Shown here one piece after another: positions 1 through 8,369 of a stretch of 64,000 nucleotides of DNA. Both the position numbers and the translations under genes were made by a program. Below the pieces are notes generated by a model that saw only the letters and a list, made by a program, of their open reading frames with translations, was not told the DNA's origin and made no database searches. Positions within the stretch are counted from its first letter, which is position 1. Each line of letters starts with the position of its first letter. The stretch covers positions 186,001 to 250,000 of the forward strand of contig CALKFG010000005.1 in assembly GCA_938084575.1 (NCBI GenBank), given 5' to 3'. Source of the stretch: an uncultured Hyphomonadaceae bacterium. Lineage in GTDB: Bacteria; Pseudomonadota; Alphaproteobacteria; Caulobacterales; Hyphomonadaceae.

Positions 1-419
1 TGGCCGCCGCCTGTATCGATCGGCAGCAAAACAAAATTATCCTGATAAGAGTCAAACAAAGCGAGTTCGATGGCCGCAAGCATACCCTCGGATTCGGCGC
101 GGACGCTGGCGCGGCGATCCGAGAAGGGCAGAAGAACACCGGCGCGCACGATCTCGCGTCCAGCCATATGCGGCGGTGTAAATGCCTGCCAGATCGAAGG
201 GGGTATCGGTGTTGGGACGCTTTCGCCGTTGAGCTCCACCTCCGGCGCAATCACGACCTCTGCCGGCGGGGGAGCCACGGGGTCAATCCGGGGCTGGCCG
301 GTGGAAATCGGCCCTACGGGTCCGGCGGGCTGGCTGGCGCAGCCGGATATAAACAGCCCGACGAGTAAAAACAGGCTTGGCGCAAAGCCTTTGAAGCGCG
401 ATGTTGCTCTCAATGGCAT
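1..419 (-). CDS. LppC/LpoA-like lipoprotein (penicillin-binding protein activator), 5' part only
   Basis: The first 139 residues of a lipoprotein whose 3' end lies outside the window. A basic N-terminus and hydrophobic stretch lead to a lipobox (F-I-S-G-C, Cys27), then a Pro-rich linker, then the start of a periplasmic-binding-protein-like fold (RAGVLLPFSDRRASVR..., about residues 92-139). LppC family members of this type activate bifunctional penicillin-binding proteins from the outer membrane in E. coli (LpoA); here the role is inferred. It is divergent from rsmI, the classical neighbour of lpoA. Its ATG (417-419) is the only start that keeps the signal peptide. Truncated by the window edge, not by mutation as far as can be seen. 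Confidence 0.8.
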   Translation of the reverse strand, partial: MPLRATSRFKGFAPSLFLLVGLFISGCASQPAGPVGPISTGQPRIDPVAPPPAEVVIAPEVELNGESVPTPIPPSIWQAFTPPHMAGREIVRAGVLLPFSDRRASVRAESEGMLAAIELALFDSYQDNFVLLPIDTGGG

Positions 420-472
420 CAGATCGTCCCTATATTGCGGCCCCGGAGGCGGAAAGTCAGAATCGCTCCGCC

Positions 473-1345
473 GTGAACCCTACGTCCCGTTCAGAAGCGG
501 TGCAACCGCTTGAGCCGGCCCTCTATGTTGTCGCGACGCCGATTGGCAATCTCCGGGATATCACGCTCCGGGCGCTGGATGTGCTCGGGCAGGTTGAAGA
601 AGTGCTGGCCGAGGACACCCGCATGGCGCGGCGATTGTTAGATGCACATGGTCTTCGTGCAAAACTTAGCCCCTATCATGACCATAATGGGGCGCAGCGT
701 AGACCGGACATTCTTGCGCGCCTGGCCGACGGTGCGTCGCTGGCGCTGATCAGCGATGCCGGTACGCCTCTGGTGTCAGATCCGGGCTGGAAGCTTGTCC
801 GGGAGGTGATCGAAGCGGGCCACAAGGTGATTCCCCTGCCGGGACCTTCCGCAGCCCTTGCCGCACTGGTCACCAGCGGGCTGCCAAGCGACCGGTTCTG
901 TTTTTGTGGTTTCCTGCCGCCCCGGACGGGCGCTCGCGCCAAGGTCCTGAAAAGCCTGGCGACGGTTCCGGCAACACTGATTTTCTATGAATCTGCGGCC
1001 CGTCTGAAGGCGAGCCTTTCGGATATGGCCGACCAGCTCGGCCCGACACGCCAGGCGGCTGTGGCGCGGGAGCTGACCAAGCTGTTCGAGGAAACACGCC
1101 GCGGGCGTCTGGATGCCTTGAGGGATCATTATTGTGCCGAGGGCCCGCCGAAGGGAGAAATTGTCATCCTTATTGGCCCGCCGGATCATGACGGACCCGG
1201 CGAGGCGGAGCTCGAGGCGGCGCTTTTGCGGGCGCTTGAGACGCAAACGGTCAAGGCGGCTTCCGCCGAGGTGGCCGACGCTCTCGGGCTGCCGCGTCGA
1301 CAGGTTTATCAAAAGGCCCTGGCGCTGCGAGATGATCGGGACTGA
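473..1345 (+). CDS. rsmI: 16S rRNA (cytidine-1402-2'-O)-methyltransferase RsmI
   Basis: SAM-dependent methyltransferase that 2'-O-methylates C1402 in the ribosomal P site. The protein shows the family start LYVVATPIGNLRDIT, the AEDTR motif and GTPLVSDPG, followed by the PGPSA loop. The start is uncertain: in-frame ATGs at 401 and 413 would overlap the divergent lipoprotein start codon and add over 30 poorly conserved residues, whereas GTG 473 gives about 16 residues before the core. A TATATT element (431-436) and a GGAGG-like stretch (446-450) upstream fit the later start, although the spacing is long. The stop overlaps the start of yraN, so the two are translationally coupled. Confidence 0.9.
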   Translation: MNPTSRSEAVQPLEPALYVVATPIGNLRDITLRALDVLGQVEEVLAEDTRMARRLLDAHGLRAKLSPYHDHNGAQRRPDILARLADGASLALISDAGTPLVSDPGWKLVREVIEAGHKVIPLPGPSAALAALVTSGLPSDRFCFCGFLPPRTGARAKVLKSLATVPATLIFYESAARLKASLSDMADQLGPTRQAAVARELTKLFEETRRGRLDALRDHYCAEGPPKGEIVILIGPPDHDGPGEAELEAALLRALETQTVKAASAEVADALGLPRRQVYQKALALRDDRD

Positions 1346-1703
1346 TCGACATGCGCGCCGGCGGGCTGAGCGGCGCGGTCGCCGTGCAGAAGCCGTGGCG
1401 GCTGTCTGGCTGCAGCTGAAAGGCTATCACATCCTGGCCCGCCGTGCCCGTCCCGGCGCCGGCGAGATTGACGTGATTGCCCGGCATGGCCAGACGCTTG
1501 CCTTCATTGAGGTCAAACGGCGGCCCGACCTGCGCGCAGGCCTTGAGGCAGTTCCGGACGCGGCCTGGCGGCGGATTTCCCGGGCGGCCGCCGCCTGGGC
1601 GTCGGCCCGGCCCGGGCTTGGATATCTGGGCTGGCGGTATGATCTGATTGTGATATCTCCTTGGCGGCTGCCCCGGCACCTGCGCGACTATTGGCGGCCC
1701 TAA
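1332..1703 (+). CDS. yraN: YraN/UPF0102 family endonuclease-like protein
   Basis: A 123-residue protein of the UPF0102 family, which has a restriction-endonuclease-like fold and an unclear cellular role. Visible family hallmarks are the early RRAEAVAAVWL helix, ARRARPGAGEIDVIAR (the GEID catalytic-type motif) and LAFIEVKRR (the EVK motif), which together form a PD-(D/E)xK-type site. The ATG at 1332 lies inside the last codons of rsmI (14-nt overlap), the usual arrangement for this pair. The very Arg-rich N-terminus is typical. The end runs into a conserved aromatic Trp-Arg-Pro tail. Confidence 0.9.
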   Translation: MIGTDRHARRRAERRGRRAEAVAAVWLQLKGYHILARRARPGAGEIDVIARHGQTLAFIEVKRRPDLRAGLEAVPDAAWRRISRAAAAWASARPGLGYLGWRYDLIVISPWRLPRHLRDYWRP

Positions 1704-1762
1704 TCTTGCCAAATCTGCCGCTTAGCCGGTGCCGGTGTAATCTGATTAAGAGGATAAATGAT

Positions 1763-2416
1763 ATGTCACGTTCGATCACCGGCCTGATCGCCCTGCTCGC
1801 GGGCTTGCCGCTCCTGACGTCCTGCGCGGCGGCGGCGATTGGTGCCGCAGGCGTCACGGCTGTGAGCCTCAACCAGGAGAAAACTCTCGGGGAAGCCGTG
1901 GACGATGCGGCGCTCTCAGCCGACATCAAGACCCGCCTTCTGACCAATGGCGGCCTTGGTGAGGTCGATGTCGAAGTGTCTGGCCGGCTTGTTCTGCTCT
2001 CCGGCCGGGTCGCTTTCCCGGAACTTCGGGTCAAGGCTGAAAGTCTGGCATGGGCGCCTGAGCTGACCCGCGATGTGGCCAATGAGATCCGGATCGAGGC
2101 GCCGGGCGGCTTTGTGAAGAATGCCAGCGACGAGCTGGTGTCAGCCCGGGTCCGCGCGCGCCTGTTGGGTTCGAGTTCGGTCAAGGCGTCGAACATCAAT
2201 GTCGAGACCTATGATGGCGTCGTCTATCTCATGGGCATTGCGCGCAATGAGAAGGAGCTGCAGCGGGCCGCAGAAGAAGCCAGCCTGGCGGGCGGTGCGC
2301 GTCAGGTTGTGTCCTATATCCGTCTGCGCAACAGCCGGGGCGACATTGTCCCCTACACCCCACGGGAGCCGGCGCCCTATGACCCGAATGAGCTGGCTGG
2401 CGGGCCGGGCGGCTGA
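1763..2416 (+). CDS. BON-domain outer-membrane lipoprotein (DolP/YraP-like)
   Basis: A 217-residue lipoprotein with lipobox L-T-S-C (Cys21), a Gly/Ala-rich linker and two BON domains (about residues 45-115 and 125-200); each ends in the typical Gly-rich strand (VLLSGRV, VVYLMGIA). DolP (YraP) in E. coli is a dual-BON lipoprotein that binds anionic phospholipid and protects outer-membrane integrity. The position after rsmI and yraN mirrors the E. coli rsmI-lpoA-yraN-diaA-dolP cluster, supporting orthology by context. ATG 1763 is preceded by an AAGAGG ribosome-binding site (1748-1753) and starts the signal peptide directly. Confidence 0.82.
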   Translation: MSRSITGLIALLAGLPLLTSCAAAAIGAAGVTAVSLNQEKTLGEAVDDAALSADIKTRLLTNGGLGEVDVEVSGRLVLLSGRVAFPELRVKAESLAWAPELTRDVANEIRIEAPGGFVKNASDELVSARVRARLLGSSSVKASNINVETYDGVVYLMGIARNEKELQRAAEEASLAGGARQVVSYIRLRNSRGDIVPYTPREPAPYDPNELAGGPGG

Positions 2417-2481
2417 GCGCGCACGACCTTTCCAAACCGGCCAATGCGGCCTAAAGGCGCTGTAATCATGAAGGATGAGGA

Positions 2482-3450
2482 ATGAGCCTGCGAGTCGCGA
2501 TACAGACCGATCCCCTCAACGCCGTCGCGTTTGAGACCAATACGACATTCGCTCTGGCAGAGGCCGCGCAGGCCCTTGGGGCGCAGCTGTTCGAGTATCA
2601 CCCGGCCCAGCTGAGCTATGATTGCGGGCGCATTCTGGCCCACGCCACACCGGTCAGGGTGCAGCGGGTCGCGGGTCAGACGCGGCTGGCGGATGCGCCC
2701 ATCATGCTGGATTTGCGGGCCGACATTGATGTCGTTCTGATGCGTCAGGATCCGCCGTTTGACATGGCCTACATAACCGCCTGTCATCTGCTCGAGGCGC
2801 TGGCGCCGGACACGCTGGTGGTCAACGATCCCGCGCATGTCCGCTCAGGCCCGGAAAAACTGTTCCCCCTGCGGGTGGCAGAGTTCATGCCGCCGACCCT
2901 GATCTCGCGGGACCGCGCCCTGATCACCGCCTTTCGTGAAACTCACAAGGATCTGATTATCAAGCCCCTTTTTGGCTTTGGCGGAGGCGACGTGTTCCAT
3001 ATCAAGCCCGGCGACAGCAATTTCAGCGCTTTGGTGGACCTCTTTCTCAGCCGGTCGCGTGAGCCCCTGATGGCGCAGGCTTACCTGCCTGCCGTGGCCG
3101 AGGGCGATAAGCGGATCATCCTGATTGACGGGACCCCTGTGGGCGGGTTCAACCGCATCCCCCTGAAAGGCCATGCCCGGTCCAACCTTGCGGTGGGTGG
3201 CACGGCCGAGGCGAGTGAGCTGACGCCTGAGGATCTCGCGATTTGTGATGCGATCGGTCCAATCCTGAAGGCGCAGGGACAAATTCTTGTCGGCATTGAC
3301 GTGATCGGGGGACGTTTGACCGAGGTGAACAATACCTCGCCCACCGGCCTGCAGCAGGTCCGTGACTTTACCGGTCAGGATCCTGCCCAGCTGTTCTGGC
3401 AGGTCGTGCAAGAGAAACTTGCCAAGCCACCGGCCGGAGGCCATTCTTGA
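2482..3450 (+). CDS. gshB: Glutathione synthetase
   Basis: ATP-dependent ligase joining gamma-glutamylcysteine and glycine, the last step of glutathione synthesis, in the cytoplasm. The 322-residue length is normal for bacterial GshB. Visible features are the R-Q-D-P-P-F-D substrate-loop motif (residues 88-94), ATP-grasp lysine K161 with the Gly-rich loop GFGGGD (165-170), and the metal-binding LTEVNNTSPTG motif (279-290). The start is preceded by AGGATGAGG. It follows the BON lipoprotein by about 65 nt and is only 3 nt from the next gene, so all may share a transcript. Linkage of gshB to rsmI-yraN is common in alphaproteobacteria. Confidence 0.96.
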   Translation: MSLRVAIQTDPLNAVAFETNTTFALAEAAQALGAQLFEYHPAQLSYDCGRILAHATPVRVQRVAGQTRLADAPIMLDLRADIDVVLMRQDPPFDMAYITACHLLEALAPDTLVVNDPAHVRSGPEKLFPLRVAEFMPPTLISRDRALITAFRETHKDLIIKPLFGFGGGDVFHIKPGDSNFSALVDLFLSRSREPLMAQAYLPAVAEGDKRIILIDGTPVGGFNRIPLKGHARSNLAVGGTAEASELTPEDLAICDAIGPILKAQGQILVGIDVIGGRLTEVNNTSPTGLQQVRDFTGQDPAQLFWQVVQEKLAKPPAGGHS

Positions 3451-3453
3451 GCG

Positions 3454-3786
3454 ATGTTTACCAAGACCCTTTTTACCACGTCGGTGTTTGTTCTGGCCGT
3501 TGCCGGTCCAGGTTTCAGTCAGTCGCAAAACCCTGAGCCGCCATCTGGACCCGGTCCGGCTGCAGAGGCTGCGCCGAAAGCGTCGGATTTTAATCTGCGT
3601 CTGCCCGGCGAACGGCGGGGCGCACCGGCTGCGGCTGGGCCTTTCAATCTTCGCCTGCCAAGCCAGATCGTGCCCCGGGGCTCGATGCAAGCTGGTCTTC
3701 CCGGAGGTGTGAGCCCCGCTCTGGCCCGGCCTGCGCCAGATCCCGAGGATGATCCCGACGCGATCATTCGCCTGCCGGAGAACTGA
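3454..3786 (+). CDS. Small exported protein with an FNLRLP repeat, function unknown
   Basis: A 110-residue protein not recognised as a named family. An N-terminal signal peptide (about residues 1-22, ending G-F-S-Q) precedes a Pro/Ala-rich, low-complexity mature part. The hexapeptide FNLRLP occurs twice (about residues 47-52 and 65-70), with two looser copies (LRLPSQ and IIRLPEN) towards the end. No cysteines follow the signal, so it is not a lipoprotein. It begins 3 nt after gshB and is probably co-translated with it. It could be a periplasmic or surface linker protein; this is inference only. Confidence 0.65.
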   Translation: MFTKTLFTTSVFVLAVAGPGFSQSQNPEPPSGPGPAAEAAPKASDFNLRLPGERRGAPAAAGPFNLRLPSQIVPRGSMQAGLPGGVSPALARPAPDPEDDPDAIIRLPEN

Positions 3787-3881
3787 TCTGACGCCTCTGC
3801 AGGGTCGCCCGGCCCGGCACCTCTAAATAAAACTTTCCGGAATATTTTCCTGCTGCTAGTAAAAAGCGGGAGCCGGAAGTC

Positions 3882-5438
3882 ATGGTGTGTCGGATAACGA
3901 CATTTTCATTTGAAGGCATTGCTGCTCGTCCGGTCGACGTTCAGGTCCACCTGGCACAGGCCGTGCAGCCCGGCTTCACCATTGTTGGTTTGCCAGACAA
4001 GGCGGTGGGCGAAAGTCGGGAACGGGTCCGCGCGGCCTTCAGCGCCCTGGGGCTGGCCATGCCGGCGCGGAAGATCACGGTCAACCTGGCGCCCGCGGAT
4101 CTGCCTAAGGAGGGCAGCCATTACGATCTTGCCATCGCCTTGGCGATGATGGCGGGCATGGGCGTTATTCCGCCGGACAGTCTGGATGGCCATGCCGCGA
4201 TGGGTGAACTGTCCCTGGACGGACATTTGCAGCCGACGGTCGGCATTCTGCCCGCGGCGATCCAGGCGCTTGCGATGGATCTGCGACTGATCTGCCCGCA
4301 GGCCTGCGGGCCGGAAGCGGCCTGGTCCGGACCCGGCCATATTGCGGCGGCCACCCTGGCGTCACTGATCAGTCATTTTCACGGGCGTTATACGCTTGGA
4401 TGCCCGGACAGTGTGGGCCTGCCGCTCCCGGCCGATACCGTTGATCTGAGGGATGTCAAAGGCCAGGAAGGGGCAAAGCGGGTGCTCGAAATTGCCGCGG
4501 CAGGGGGGCATAATGTGTTGTTCTGTGGTCCGCCGGGTTCGGGCAAGTCGATGCTGGCGCGCCGCTTGCCCGGGCTGTTACCGCCTTTGTCGGCGGCCGA
4601 GTTGCTGGAGGTGTCACAGGTCCAGTCGGTGGCTGGATTGCTCGAGCGTGGAGAGCTGTCCCGCGCCCGGCCATTTCGGGCGCCGCATCATTCTGCGTCC
4701 ATGCCGGCGCTGGTTGGCGGCGGGGTTCGCATCCGGCCGGGCGAAATTTCACTGGCGCATCATGGCGTCCTCTTTCTCGACGAATTGCCGGAATTTTCCG
4801 GCCAGTCCCTGGACAGTCTCAGGCAGCCTTTGGAGGAGGGGCAGGTCACCATTGCCCGGGCGAATGGCAATGTGCGTTATCCGGCCCGGTTTCAGCTCGT
4901 GGCCGCAATGAATCCCTGCCGCTGCGGCGGGGGTGATGCGGCGCAGGCCTGTCGCCTGGCACCCGGATGCATACTGAAATATCAGGCCCGCCTGTCCGGG
5001 CCGCTACTCGACCGGATCGACCTGTATTATGACACGCCGCCAGTTTCCGTGAGCGACCTGACCCTGCCCCCACCTCAGGAGGGCAGCGCACAGGTTCGTG
5101 AAAGGGTGGCCCGGGCCCGGCAGGTTCAGGCGGGCCGCTTTGGTCCGGACAGCTGTGATGGCCGGCGGCGGGTCAATGCGGATCTCGAGGGCGAACAGGT
5201 TCTGCGGGACGCGGCGCCGGACGGGGCCGGGGCAGCCCTGCTGTCAGATGCCGCCGCCCGGCTCGGCCTGTCGGCCCGGGCTTATTTCCGGGTTTTGAAA
5301 GTCGCCCGCACGATTGCCGACCTTGAGGGGGCCGGCAAGGTTGCCCGCGTGCACCTGGCAGAGGCCCTGTCTTATCGCCGCCGTCGACCGGGTGGGGGCC
5401 GATCCGGCGCAGGGCCGGGACAGGCCCGGACCCGATGA
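3882..5438 (+). CDS. comM: ComM/YifB family magnesium-chelatase-like AAA+ ATPase
   Basis: A 518-residue YifB/ComM protein. In Vibrio, ComM is a hexameric helicase that extends DNA branches during integration of transforming DNA. Seen here: N-terminal Lon-like/ChlI domain (FEGIAARPVDVQVHLA, GLPDKAVGESRERVRAA), an AAA+ core with Walker A GPPGSGKS (216-223), Walker B LFLDELPEF, the Cys-rich segment AMNPCRCGGG, and a C-terminal Mg-chelatase helical domain ending LSARAYFRVLKVARTIADLEG. ATG 3882 has GGAG/GGAAG upstream. Its presence suggests competence potential, but no other competence genes are in the window. Confidence 0.94.
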   Translation: MVCRITTFSFEGIAARPVDVQVHLAQAVQPGFTIVGLPDKAVGESRERVRAAFSALGLAMPARKITVNLAPADLPKEGSHYDLAIALAMMAGMGVIPPDSLDGHAAMGELSLDGHLQPTVGILPAAIQALAMDLRLICPQACGPEAAWSGPGHIAAATLASLISHFHGRYTLGCPDSVGLPLPADTVDLRDVKGQEGAKRVLEIAAAGGHNVLFCGPPGSGKSMLARRLPGLLPPLSAAELLEVSQVQSVAGLLERGELSRARPFRAPHHSASMPALVGGGVRIRPGEISLAHHGVLFLDELPEFSGQSLDSLRQPLEEGQVTIARANGNVRYPARFQLVAAMNPCRCGGGDAAQACRLAPGCILKYQARLSGPLLDRIDLYYDTPPVSVSDLTLPPPQEGSAQVRERVARARQVQAGRFGPDSCDGRRRVNADLEGEQVLRDAAPDGAGAALLSDAAARLGLSARAYFRVLKVARTIADLEGAGKVARVHLAEALSYRRRRPGGGRSGAGPGQARTR

Positions 5439-5481
5439 CGGGTTTAACACTTCGTCAGTCGAACGCTGCCTATAACAGGGC

Positions 5482-6969
5482 ATGACAGGCGCACGTAAAC
5501 ACCTTCGGCCGGAGCAGGCTTTCCTGGCCACCACCAGCCATGAAATCCGGACACCCCTGAACGGTATTCTTGGCACCGTTTCGCTTTTAATGGAGACCGA
5601 GCTCGACCCCGCCCAGCGTGAATATGCCCGGGCCATTCATCAGTCTGGAAACCAGCTGCTCGATCTGCTCAACAATATGCTGGACTTTGCGCGGCTGGAA
5701 TCCGGCGCTGTCGGGGTCGAACGGGCCCCGTTTAAACCGCTGAGCCTGGCTCAGGAATGTGCCGAACTGCTTGCGCCGCGGTGCCAGAGTTCAAGTGTCG
5801 ATCTCGCGGTTCTGGCCCGTCCCGGTATGCCCCGGCACCTTGTCGGGGATGCGAGCCGGCTTCGCCAGATCCTCTTCAACCTGATTGGCAATGCCCTGAA
5901 ATTTACCGTTGAGGGCGGCATCCTCGTCGACATGGATTATGTCGACGGGGCGCTGAAATTGCGCATTCATGATACCGGGCCGGGCATCGAGCCGGATCAG
6001 CAGGCCCGTCTGTTCGAGGCCTTTCACCAGGCGCGGACGAGCGACCAGGCCAAAGGCAACGGGGTCGGACTGGGTCTGGCCATCGTGTCACGGCTGGCCT
6101 CCCTGATGCAGGGACATGTTGGTGTCCGGTCCACTCCGGGGGCCGGAAGTTGCTTTGAGCTGTCCCTGCCCATGAGCGAAGCCCCGGGTGAGACGGCCCT
6201 GCCTGACCGGCGGCCCCGCCTGTCAGGCCGGATCGCGCTGGCCGGCCTGTCCCCCGCCACCACGCTGGCGATTTCGTCCCCGCTTCTGGCGGCTGGCGCC
6301 ACACCTTATATCCCTTCCGCCATTGGACGGGCCGCGACACGTGATGCCGACCTGATCCTGGCCAGTGCCGACCTGCCGGCAAAAACCTTGCTGCATTTAT
6401 GTGAGTCTGCGCCGGTCCTGGTGGTCCTGCGCGCGGAAGACCGCACCGAGGTGCCGCGGTTTCGCCGGCTGGGGGCGGCAGGGTGGCTTGTCCGGCCGCT
6501 GCGGGAAGACACCTTGATTCAACAGGCGGACGAAGCGATGGCTGGACGTCCCGTGCATCTGGAGCCACAGGATCCGGGCCCGCATGGCTTCGGGCGCATC
6601 CTCATTGCCGACGACAATCCCGTAAATGCGCTGATTGCACAAAGGGCCCTGGACTCGGCCGGGTTTAAGACCACGATCGCATCGAATGGCCGCGATGCTC
6701 TTGACCTTGTCGACCGGGTCTCGCCGGGCCTGATCTTGATGGATTTGAGAATGCCGATCATGGATGGCTTTGAAGCGATGCGGCGCCTGCGCGAGGCGGG
6801 TCACGAGGCTCCCATCATTGCCGTCTCAGCGGAAATCAACCCGGATATTGAACGACGTGCGCGTGACTGTGGCGCAAGCGGCGTGGCTGCAAAGCCGCTG
6901 GATGCGGAAACTCTGCGACGGCTGGCGCAGCGCTGGCTTATGCCGGTTGATCAGGCCAGGGTCGCATGA
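5482..6969 (+). CDS. Soluble hybrid histidine kinase with C-terminal receiver domain
   Basis: A 495-residue hybrid two-component protein with no sensor and no membrane segment. The H-box SHEIRTPLNG begins at residue 19, with the phospho-accepting His20 almost at the N-terminus. The HATPase domain shows the N box (FNLIGNALKFT), G1 (DTGPGI) and GVGLGLAIV. A degenerate middle segment (about 235-365) may be a decayed receiver-like fold. The C-terminal receiver (from about 372) has ADDN, phospho-acceptor Asp421 in LMDLRMP, and a conserved Lys in AAKPLD. Its last codon overlaps the AmpG-like permease start by 4 nt. Input must come from a partner or another domain in trans (inference). Confidence 0.9.
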   Translation: MTGARKHLRPEQAFLATTSHEIRTPLNGILGTVSLLMETELDPAQREYARAIHQSGNQLLDLLNNMLDFARLESGAVGVERAPFKPLSLAQECAELLAPRCQSSSVDLAVLARPGMPRHLVGDASRLRQILFNLIGNALKFTVEGGILVDMDYVDGALKLRIHDTGPGIEPDQQARLFEAFHQARTSDQAKGNGVGLGLAIVSRLASLMQGHVGVRSTPGAGSCFELSLPMSEAPGETALPDRRPRLSGRIALAGLSPATTLAISSPLLAAGATPYIPSAIGRAATRDADLILASADLPAKTLLHLCESAPVLVVLRAEDRTEVPRFRRLGAAGWLVRPLREDTLIQQADEAMAGRPVHLEPQDPGPHGFGRILIADDNPVNALIAQRALDSAGFKTTIASNGRDALDLVDRVSPGLILMDLRMPIMDGFEAMRRLREAGHEAPIIAVSAEINPDIERRARDCGASGVAAKPLDAETLRRLAQRWLMPVDQARVA

Positions 6970-8369
6970 CGACCACAGAAGGTCGGATCGACCCGAATCA
7001 GCCGCAGACCTGGCGGCAATCGCTGTCAGTTTATCTGAAATGGCAGATGCTGGCGATGCTGCTGCTCGGTTTTGCCAGTGGCCTGCCCCTGATGATGGTG
7101 TTTTCCAAACTGTCGTTCTGGCTGCGGGAGGTCGGCATTGAGCGCTCGGCGATCGGCGGCCTGTACGCGGTGTCCTTTGCGTATTCCCTGAAATTCCTGT
7201 GGGCGCCTGCGGTGGACCGTATACCTCTGCCGGGCCTGCGGGCCTGGCTGGGTCAGCGCCGGAGCTGGATGCTGCTGGCGATCATCGGCACGGTGATCGG
7301 GCTGGCGACCATTGCCGGCTCGGATCCGGCCGAGAAGCTCAGGGTGACCGTCATCGGGGCACTCATTTTGGCTTTTTCGGGGGCTACTCTGGACATCGCT
7401 GTTGATGCCTGGCGGATTGAATCGGCACCGAATGATGAACAGGCCAACATGGCCGCGGTATACAATCTTGGCTATCGGTTGGCGATTATGTTTGCCGGGT
7501 TTGGTCTGGTCATCGCGAACGCAGCCGGCTGGAGCTTCGCCTATCTTCTGATGGCGGGGGTCATGGCGATGGTCGGCCTTCTGGTGCTGGCGATCAGGGA
7601 ACCGGTGCGGGAGCAGCGCGAAGATGCCGCCGCGGACCAGACCGCCCTGCAGCATATGCGGGCAGCAATCATAGAGCCGTTCTGGCAGATTGTGAGCAAA
7701 TTTGGCCCGTGGATCTTTGCTGTTGCCGGCATTGTCACGCTTTATCGCATCAGCGATTTCACCATGGGGGTCATGGCCAGCCCTTATTATGTTGACCTTG
7801 GTTACGGTAAGGACACGGTCGGTTACATTCAGGCCCTGTTTGGTCCGTGGCCGATTATTGTCGGGGGTTTCGCCGGCGGGTTTGTGGCCGTGCGGTTCAG
7901 TCTTCTGCCGGCTTTGCTGGCGGGCGGTGTGCTGACGCTTCTGACCAATGGCGCATTTGCTGCCCTTGGCCTGGCGGCCGGCCCGGAGCTGGATGCTGCC
8001 GCCAATGGTGTTGTCGGCGCAGTGGTCAACACGCCACCGACCTGGGCACTCCTGATCGTGATCGTGTCGGACAATCTCGCCGCAGGCTATGTCGGGGCGG
8101 TGTTTATCGCCTATTTGTCGTCCCTGACGGACCGGTCCTTTGCGGCGACCCAATATGCGCTGCTCAGTTCGGCCTATTCATTTTTCTGTAAGCTGGTGGC
8201 CACAACAACGTCGGGTCCGCTCGCCGAGACGATCGGCTGGGTCGGCTTTTTCACCGTGACGGCCTTGTACACATTGCTGCCCATGGCCCTGATCTTGCTG
8301 GTGATGCGCTATGGACCGGACAATGCCCGTGGCTTGCGTCCGGACAGCGCACCTGAAGGTCAGGCCTGA
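6966..8369 (+). CDS. AmpG-family MFS permease (muropeptide-type transporter)
   Basis: A 467-residue inner-membrane protein with about 12-14 hydrophobic segments. AmpG homologues import anhydro-muropeptides for cell-wall recycling. Features that place it: LLGFASGLPLMMVFSKLSFWLRE in the first helix region, SLKFLWAPAVDR after the second, and the cytoplasmic GQRRSWM motif followed by the GATLDIAVDAWRIE helix. The start overlaps the kinase stop (ATGA), so kinase and permease are translationally coupled; a cell-wall stress circuit is possible but inferred. The 3' end overlaps the convergent malic enzyme gene by 10 nt. Substrate is not proven from sequence. Confidence 0.85.
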   Translation: MTTTEGRIDPNQPQTWRQSLSVYLKWQMLAMLLLGFASGLPLMMVFSKLSFWLREVGIERSAIGGLYAVSFAYSLKFLWAPAVDRIPLPGLRAWLGQRRSWMLLAIIGTVIGLATIAGSDPAEKLRVTVIGALILAFSGATLDIAVDAWRIESAPNDEQANMAAVYNLGYRLAIMFAGFGLVIANAAGWSFAYLLMAGVMAMVGLLVLAIREPVREQREDAAADQTALQHMRAAIIEPFWQIVSKFGPWIFAVAGIVTLYRISDFTMGVMASPYYVDLGYGKDTVGYIQALFGPWPIIVGGFAGGFVAVRFSLLPALLAGGVLTLLTNGAFAALGLAAGPELDAAANGVVGAVVNTPPTWALLIVIVSDNLAAGYVGAVFIAYLSSLTDRSFAATQYALLSSAYSFFCKLVATTTSGPLAETIGWVGFFTVTALYTLLPMALILLVMRYGPDNARGLRPDSAPEGQA

